Below are positions 15,340 to 19,762 of a DNA stretch of 19,762 nt, in pieces (within the stretch, counting starts at the first letter, position 1; every line of letters begins with the position of its first letter). The position numbers and the translations under genes are program-made. Location of the stretch: positions 1 through 19,762 of the forward strand of contig JAIUMB010000024.1 in the NCBI GenBank assembly GCA_022565745.1. The letters run 5' to 3'. The stretch is from Cryomorphaceae bacterium. Lineage in GTDB: Bacteria > Bacteroidota > Bacteroidia > Flavobacteriales > Schleiferiaceae. The notes under the pieces are model-generated. The model was not told the DNA's origin. It worked only from the letters and a program-made list of their open reading frames with translations, and ran no database searches.

Positions 15340-16633
15340 TGGACTGAGGTAAAGTTAACCGTAACAAAGCTTCTTTTCTAACTTCCATAACGCGAAAAAA
15401 GTTCTGGCGCTCATTTTCGTCGATGGGCTCTGCAGATGGCAGCTCTTCTTTTAGCGGATCAACTTGCACGCCATTTTTCCAAAAGCGATAGCAAACATGC
15501 GGTCCGGTTGCGAGTCCGGTGCTGCCCACATATCCAATCACGTCTCCCTGAGAAACGTGTTTGCCATTTTTCATCCCTTGGGCAAATTTACTCATGTGTA
15601 AATATTGGGTGCTGTAGGTGCTGTTGTGACGAACTTTGACAAAGTTACCATTTCCGCTGGTATAACCCATCTTTTCTATTACACCATCGGCTGTCGTTCG
15701 TATTGGCGTTCCGGTAGGAGCAGCGTAGTCGGTGCCCAAATGTGGTTTCATTTTTTTCAGTACCGGGTGAAAACGCTTGGGATTATATCGACTGCTGATG
15801 CGGAAGAAGTCTAATGGCGCCTTGAGGAAGGCTTTTCTCATCGCGTCGCCATCTTCATTAAAATATCCCCTGTAGGTGTCGTCTTCATTTTGATAGTAAA
15901 AGGCAAATAATTCTTTGCCGCCGTGGTAAAATAACGCAGAGGGAATTTTGCCATAGCCAACAACAGCTGTGTCGTCAACCACTTTCAATTCGTAGGTAAG
16001 CTTGATGTAGTCGCCTTTCTGTATGCGAAAAAAGTCAATGACCCAACCATATACATCGGCCAGGTGCATGATGACTTGCACAGGTACGCCTTCATTGCGT
16101 AAATCTTGATACAAAGAGGAGCGAACAATCGTTGTTGCCGTATCAACCCGGATGCTGGTTTCCTTTTCGTGACGAACCACTTTAAGGGTGTCGTTGAGGT
16201 CAAATTGGTAGTATACCAAAGGGCTTTTTTCGTAGATCAGGTGACTGGGTAGTGAATCACGAGATTTGTTGTAAACCCAATGATAAGCCTCCCCAACTTT
16301 TACGTAGCGTGCATCAAATACGCCTTCAGCGGCTTGGACAATGTTGTGTACTTGAATGTGACTGAAGCCAACAGAAAGAAAAAGTGCGCCTAAGGTTTCC
16401 CCGGACTTTAGTGATGCATCGGTGATTTTGAATTGCGTTGTATCAAAACCAAATCGCTTTGGGGTTTCTACGGGCACCGCTTCGTGAGTAGTGACTTTGT
16501 CTTCTTCCGCGACCGTTTCCGTTTCGGATTGTTTGATCCACTGACTCAATAAAAATATTGTTGGGAAAGAAATCAAAAGGACAGTGGCCACAATTGCTTT
16601 TGATATCCTGTACCTGTTGCTTTTTTTATGCAT
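15332..16633 (-). CDS. M23 family peptidoglycan peptidase, membrane-anchored
   Basis: Cell-wall metallopeptidase of 433 residues. An N-terminal membrane segment (about 12-31) anchors it with the bulk in the periplasm. Residues about 70-125 resemble the LysM/OapA-like module of the ShyA/Csd3 group (KSGETLGALFLSVGFS). The LytM domain is at about 295-395: zinc ligands His298 and Asp302 in HLGTDYAAP, His346 in QYLHMS, and GPHVCYRFW with His379. The usual third zinc ligand, the second His of the HxH motif, is Cys381. I recall this C-for-H form in related Bacteroidota proteins, so it need not mean loss of activity. It overlaps both neighbours by 8 bases. Confidence 0.9.
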   Translation of the reverse strand: MHKKSNRYRISKAIVATVLLISFPTIFLLSQWIKQSETETVAEEDKVTTHEAVPVETPKRFGFDTTQFKITDASLKSGETLGALFLSVGFSHIQVHNIVQAAEGVFDARYVKVGEAYHWVYNKSRDSLPSHLIYEKSPLVYYQFDLNDTLKVVRHEKETSIRVDTATTIVRSSLYQDLRNEGVPVQVIMHLADVYGWVIDFFRIQKGDYIKLTYELKVVDDTAVVGYGKIPSALFYHGGKELFAFYYQNEDDTYRGYFNEDGDAMRKAFLKAPLDFFRISSRYNPKRFHPVLKKMKPHLGTDYAAPTGTPIRTTADGVIEKMGYTSGNGNFVKVRHNSTYSTQYLHMSKFAQGMKNGKHVSQGDVIGYVGSTGLATGPHVCYRFWKNGVQVDPLKEELPSAEPIDENERQNFFRVMEVRKEALLRLTLPQSNV

Positions 16634-17582
16634 TGTTCAAATCCTTCAAAACCGATTCAACCCATGTTTTTCCCCATTCCTGAATTTCTTGTTCAGACCA
16701 AAGTTCTGGGTAGAAAATGCGTTTTTGAAAACGAGGAGGCAGGTATTTCTGCCAGTTGGTGCCTCCGGTTGCTGCTACGTCTTCCGGGCGGCGAGCCAGA
16801 TAGGCTACGGCTGTTTTGTAGTGTTGCAGTGGCCAATTGACATTGACATTATAATCAAGAACCCGTAGCGCCTTAATGATCTCATTTTTCAGTTCTTCGC
16901 TACATTCACAGCGCTTAAACTGCTGCCAAATGTTGTTGTTGTTGTAATTGCGTGCATCTTCGATAAACGCTTGGTTGTACTTGTCTTCAAACTGCTTAAG
17001 CGTGAGGGTTTTTTCGCCAGTTTCAGCGATGGTGGCTCCATTGCGCCAGTAGATATACTCCATTTGATCTTCAATGCTCGCGCCTTTCAAGCGATCGCGG
17101 TGTTCTGCATCTACCAGATTGATCAAGTCTGTACAACCAATCTCAATTTGACGGTATTGCCCGGACTGAAACCCACTGGCAGGAATCAAGGCCAATCTAA
17201 ACTTGAGGAACTCTTCTCGCTTCATGCCTTTTTCCATCACCCCAAACGATGTGGTCAATGCCAAAAAATAACGGTTGATACGCTCAATCTTCTCTAAAAA
17301 CTCTTGGGCATCTGGTTTTTCCCACGCATTGATTTGGCGAATTTCGTGCAGAGACAACTTAAAGTATAGCTCTGTGATTTGATGATACATGATGAAAATG
17401 GGTTCATCGGGTATATCGGTACGCGGCTTTTGCAAACTAAGCAATGTATCTAAGTGGATGTAGTCCCAATAAGTGATGTAATTGGCATACAACAGTCCAT
17501 CTAAAAAGGCTAAGAGGTCTTGTCCGCTCGCTTCGTATTTTTGAGCGAGTAAATCAATTCGCTTCTGCAATTCACTGTTCAT
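16626..17582 (-). CDS. kynA: Tryptophan 2,3-dioxygenase family protein
   Basis: Heme-dependent dioxygenase of 318 residues that opens the indole ring of tryptophan to N-formylkynurenine, the first step of the kynurenine pathway. Motifs: ITYWDYIHLDTLLSLQ (36-51), the distal His67 in FIMYHQITELYFK, the substrate-binding arginine region FRLALIPASGFQSGQYR (128-144), the probable proximal heme ligand His254 in WPLQHYKTA, and the TGG loop at 272-274. The C-terminus is RIFYPELW plus a short helix. These variants differ from the classic proteobacterial enzyme but fit the Bacteroidota branch. No other kynurenine-pathway enzyme is recognisable in the window. It leads the three-gene minus-strand operon. 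Confidence 0.9.
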   Translation of the reverse strand: MNSELQKRIDLLAQKYEASGQDLLAFLDGLLYANYITYWDYIHLDTLLSLQKPRTDIPDEPIFIMYHQITELYFKLSLHEIRQINAWEKPDAQEFLEKIERINRYFLALTTSFGVMEKGMKREEFLKFRLALIPASGFQSGQYRQIEIGCTDLINLVDAEHRDRLKGASIEDQMEYIYWRNGATIAETGEKTLTLKQFEDKYNQAFIEDARNYNNNNIWQQFKRCECSEELKNEIIKALRVLDYNVNVNWPLQHYKTAVAYLARRPEDVAATGGTNWQKYLPPRFQKRIFYPELWSEQEIQEWGKTWVESVLKDLNNA

Positions 17583-17659
17583 GCTGTTGGGGTATGGGGT
17601 GGTTTGGGGGGCGTAAAAATTCGTCGGCTAAAATACGTGAAATGTGGGCAATGGGCAAT

Positions 17660-17694
17660 AAAAAAGCCCCAACTTCATGTTGAGGCTTTTTTTT
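17660..17694 (-). terminator. Rho-independent terminator of tRNA-Ala
   Basis: Stem arms at 17666-17673 and 17679-17686 with a 5-base loop, flanked by A and T runs. Read on the minus strand it is GCCTCAAC / GTTGGGGC, all eight positions paired with one G-U, then six Ts. On the plus strand the same position is a C-A mismatch. This favours its use after the tRNA, whose 3' end is 6 bases away. Confidence 0.8.
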
Positions 17695-17699
17695 GATAT

Positions 17700-17776
<77 letters not shown>

Positions 17777-17796
17777 GTATTTCAAAAATGCAGCCG

Positions 17797-17827
17797 CAAA
17801 GATACAACCACCAAAAAAATACACAAC
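17797..17827 (-). promoter_or_regulatory. Promoter of tRNA-Ala
   Basis: On the minus strand GTTG (17827-17824) lies 19 bases before TATCTTTG (17804-17797), a good -33/-7 pair for this phylum. Transcription would start near 17790, about 14 bases before the tRNA 5' end. Confidence 0.65.
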
Positions 17828-17865
17828 GATTTTTTTATTGACGATGGTTTTTTCTTGACCTTCTC

Positions 17866-19200
17866 ATGATTACATTTGTCATCATGCTCAATCGATTGTT
17901 TTTCAAACCCATTGACAACGCAGCACTCGTCATCTTTCGGTGGCTGTTTGGACTGTTGATTTTTCTGGAATCCGTAGGCGCTATTTTTACTGGATGGGTG
18001 CGGGTGAATATGGTAGAGCCAACGTTCTCCTTTACGTTTATTGGTTTTGAGTGGATGAATGTATTGCTGGGTCCACAGATGTATATCTACTACACCGTTA
18101 TGGGTGTATTTGGACTCATGGTGATGGTCGGTTGGCGTTATCGACTGGCCATGGTAGCGTTTACTCTTATGTGGACCGGTACCTATCTCATGCAGAAAAC
18201 CTCGTATAACAATCACTATTACTTGTTGGTGTTGGTGAGTTTTATCATGTGCTTGCTCCCTGCACACCATTTCGCATCTGTAGATGTAAAAACCGGCAGG
18301 GTTCGTTCAAGGCATCACATGTACAACTGGCATCGCTGGTCGCTTATCCTGATGATGACCATTGCCTATGTGTATGGCAGTGTGGCCAAGATTTATCCCG
18401 ATTGGTTAGACGCCACTTTTATTCGACGTGCATTTACCAATCGCTACCAAACCCCTTGGTTGAATGAACTATTTAGCCAATCAGGGTTTCATTATTTTAT
18501 CAGCTATACCGGCATTTTGTTCGATATGTTTATTGTTCCTGCCTTACTTTGGCGAAGAACACGAACAATCGCTGTTGTAGCCTCATTTGTGTTTCACTTG
18601 TTTAATTCAGCGGTGTTTCAAATTGGCATATTTCCGTATATGTCATTGGCTTTTATACTCTTCTTTTATCCGCCTGACTATATTCGCCGCAGGTTTTTGT
18701 CGAGCAAACCACCTTCATTGATGAGGCGTGTACAACTACCAAAACGTGCAGTCTTAGTAAAAGGCTTTGTTTTGGTGTTTTTTGCGGTACAACTCGTTCT
18801 TCCGTTGCGCCATTATTGGATAGACAGCAATGTGTTTTGGTCGGAAGAAGGCCACCGTATGAGTTGGCGTATGATGCTTCGTAGTAAATCGGGTTATGTA
18901 ACGTTTTATACCGTTGATAAAAACACCGAAGAGCGTAAATCGGTGCAATTAAGTGCGCACTTAACGGCTAAGCAAGTCAGGGGTTTGGCCACGCATCCGG
19001 ATATGATTTGGCAGTTTGCCCAATATCTCCACAGAATTAACGAAAAAGAAGGCCTTGATGTTGCGGTTTACGCCGATGCTCGGGTGAGTTTAAACGGTAG
19101 ACCAAAAGTGCCTCTGATTGATTCTAACGTTGACTTGGCAGGGGTGCAGTGGCAGCATTTTTCTGCGAATCCTTGGATTACAGATTTTTCTTTTGAGTAG
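17866..19200 (+). CDS. HTTM / vitamin K-dependent gamma-carboxylase-like membrane protein
   Basis: Multi-pass membrane protein of 444 residues related to gamma-glutamyl carboxylase (VKGC, HTTM domain). Several hydrophobic segments fill residues 20-330. The loop QKTSYNNHYYLL (110-121) matches DKTSWNNHSYL of the vertebrate enzyme, and Lys111 falls where I recall its catalytic lysine. HHFASVD (134-140) and SVAKIYPDW also have vertebrate counterparts. A C-terminal soluble domain begins near the motif WSEEGHRMSWRMMLRSK. Bacterial members conserve these features, but their substrates are mostly unknown. The start could also be the ATG at 17884 (second Met, giving MLNRLFFKPID), which looks closer to family starts. 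It stands alone, divergent from tRNA-Ala; I found no convincing promoter. Confidence 0.82.
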   Translation: MITFVIMLNRLFFKPIDNAALVIFRWLFGLLIFLESVGAIFTGWVRVNMVEPTFSFTFIGFEWMNVLLGPQMYIYYTVMGVFGLMVMVGWRYRLAMVAFTLMWTGTYLMQKTSYNNHYYLLVLVSFIMCLLPAHHFASVDVKTGRVRSRHHMYNWHRWSLILMMTIAYVYGSVAKIYPDWLDATFIRRAFTNRYQTPWLNELFSQSGFHYFISYTGILFDMFIVPALLWRRTRTIAVVASFVFHLFNSAVFQIGIFPYMSLAFILFFYPPDYIRRRFLSSKPPSLMRRVQLPKRAVLVKGFVLVFFAVQLVLPLRHYWIDSNVFWSEEGHRMSWRMMLRSKSGYVTFYTVDKNTEERKSVQLSAHLTAKQVRGLATHPDMIWQFAQYLHRINEKEGLDVAVYADARVSLNGRPKVPLIDSNVDLAGVQWQHFSANPWITDFSFE

Positions 19201-19226
19201 GTTTTTTGATTAAACTGCTTTTAACA

Positions 19227-19252
19227 ACGAAAAGCACGAAAGACACGAAAAT
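19227..19252. repeat. Short ACGAAA tandem repeat
   Basis: Three degenerate 9-base units (ACGAAAAGC, ACGAAAGAC, ACGAAAAT) follow one another, then a related CCACGAATGTCACAAATGG at 19273-19291. Low-complexity repeats of this kind are common between genes in some environmental bacteria. Confidence 0.55.
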
Positions 19253-19300
19253 TTGCGTTGCAAATATGATTTGCCACGAATGTCACAAATGGCTTGATAT

Positions 19301-19332
19301 GGTCTGGGGTCGGAGGTCTGGGGGTCGGAGGT
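19301..19332. repeat. G-rich tandem repeat
   Basis: GGTCTGGGGTCGGA (19301-19314) is followed by GGTCTGGGGGTCGGA (19315-19329) and GGT. Its reverse complement resembles the C-rich part of the 105-base repeats (about 19548-19574 and 19653-19680), so the block contains long-range inverted repeats. Short G-runs could also form a two-tier quadruplex. Confidence 0.65.
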
Positions 19333-19355
19333 TGACAATTCGTAATGCTACGCAC

Positions 19356-19421
19356 GCATGGAGTACTGCGTACGCATGGGTTGCTGTCGCAAGCATGGGG
19401 TACTGCGTACGCATGGGTTGC
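19356..19421. repeat. Two direct 29-base repeats with a palindromic core
   Basis: Units at 19356-19384 and 19393-19421 differ at one base (A or G at position 7) and are separated by TGTCGCAA. Each contains TGCGTACGCA, a 10-base perfect palindrome. The end of unit one with the spacer can fold as TTGC TGTC GCAA. Confidence 0.8.
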
Positions 19422-19460
19422 GAATGCGTATAAAGGCCAAATATTATTGAGTACATGCAT

Positions 19461-19490
19461 CCAAACCTCCAAACTCCCAAACCTCCAAAC
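19461..19490. repeat. C-rich CCAAAC tract
   Basis: Four CCAAAC(CT) units in 30 bases, directly after a TACATGCAT box (19452-19460). The same box precedes the CCAGAC tracts in both 105-base units, so this looks like a third, diverged copy of that arrangement. Confidence 0.6.
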
Positions 19491-19493
19491 AGA

Positions 19494-19706
19494 TACAATC
19501 CTAAGGCTTTAACAAATCGAATATTGGCGTTTACATGCATTCGTAAACCAGACCCCAGACCCCCGACCTCAGACTACATCATACGGCCATAATCACTATA
19601 CAACCCTAAAGCTGTAACAAATCGAATATTGGCGTGTACATGCATTTGCATACCAGACCCCAGACTCCCGACCTCCGACCATACCAACCAGCCATTATTG
19701 CCATAC
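19494..19706. repeat. 105-base tandem repeat, two copies
   Basis: Bases 19494-19574 and 19599-19679 align without gaps at 72 of 81 positions. Each copy starts TACAA(T/C)CCTAA, runs through TAACAAATCGAATATTGGCG and TACATGCAT, and ends in CCAGACCCCAGAC with more C-rich bases. The tails (19575-19598 and 19680-19706) are more diverged but still alike around GCCAT. Confidence 0.85.
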
Positions 19707-19710
19707 GTGA

Positions 19711-19762
19711 ACCCATGCGCGCGTAGCGCACCAAGCGTACGCAGTACCCCATGCGTGCATCA
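19711..19762. repeat. Inverted copy of the 29-base unit, cut by the window edge
   Basis: GCGTACGCAGTACCCCATGC at 19735-19754 is the exact reverse complement of the first 20 bases of the unit at 19393. ACCCATGCG at 19711-19719 mirrors the CGCATGGGT half. The element may go on past 19762. Confidence 0.7.

Larger units (their letters stand above)
19201..19762. other. Gene-free repeat block at the right edge
   Basis: These 562 bases carry no credible gene: frames of 75-85 codons are translations of repeats. The block contains a short ACGAAA repeat, a G-rich tandem, two direct 29-base units, a C-rich tract, a 105-base tandem duplication and an inverted copy of the 29-base unit core. It continues past the window. 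Confidence 0.8.

Noticed and set aside
16889..17297. Frames on both strands inside the tryptophan dioxygenase gene
   Set aside because: They are out-of-frame shadows of a gene with clear motifs across the same bases.
17871..17878. TACATTTG as a promoter element for the HTTM gene
   Set aside because: It lies within the reading frame if the ATG at 17866 is used and has no TTTG at a suitable distance.
19206..19540. Frames of 75-85 codons on both strands in the repeat block
   Set aside because: They run through direct and inverted repeats, show repeated residues such as AYAV and no domain, and overlap each other; repeat translation, not genes.
19356..19754. CRISPR array
   Set aside because: Only two full 29-base units with an 8-base spacer, an inverted third copy, and no cas genes in the window.

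Overview
The window reads as chromosomal housekeeping DNA from a member of the Bacteroidota, probably a Flavobacteriia-like or Cytophagia-like aquatic bacterium. The evidence is: promoters of the TTTG / TAnnTTTG type (before gpmI, lysS and tRNA-Ala); lipoproteins with an acidic run straight after the lipobox cysteine; a LysS with the long C-terminal tail seen in this phylum; a small HAD protein of the BT0820 type; and starts without clear Shine-Dalgarno sequences. There is no phage, plasmid, IS or CRISPR signal.

Layout. (1) 1-3336, plus strand: a family 2 glycosyltransferase cut by the left edge, an orphan membrane histidine kinase and hemW, tightly packed. (2) 3363-6249, plus strand: a promoter, then gpmI, a small HAD-type protein and map, with a 4-base overlap and a 4-base gap. 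(3) 6301-9726, minus strand: tig-clpP-clpX in the classic order (ribosome-associated chaperone, protease, unfoldase), convergent with map. (4) 9727-10098: an AT-rich, structured divergent control region. (5) 10099-11268, plus strand: an outer-membrane barrel protein with a coiled coil and a C-terminal SPOR domain. (6) 11365-14528, plus strand: lysS with its own promoter, then two tandem, homologous, surface-type lipoproteins of unknown function. (7) 14512-17582, minus strand: a tryptophan 2,3-dioxygenase, an M23 peptidase and an alpha/beta hydrolase, each overlapping the next by 8 bases. The last gene also overlaps the convergent lipoprotein gene by 17 bases. (8) 17660-17827, minus strand: promoter, tRNA-Ala(GGC) and terminator. 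(9) 17866-19200, plus strand: a large membrane protein of the HTTM / vitamin K-dependent gamma-carboxylase family. (10) 19201-19762: a gene-free block of layered direct and inverted repeats running off the right edge.

The genes fall into common bacterial themes: protein maturation and quality control (map, tig, clpP, clpX), translation (lysS, tRNA-Ala), central metabolism (gpmI, hemW, tryptophan dioxygenase) and envelope (glycosyltransferase, SPOR barrel, lipoproteins, M23 peptidase). The items most worth a second look are the terminal repeat block, the tandem lipoprotein pair, the gamma-carboxylase homologue, the SPOR barrel with its long structured leader, and the M23 peptidase with a cysteine in place of a zinc-ligand histidine. 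I see no complete new defence or mobile system.
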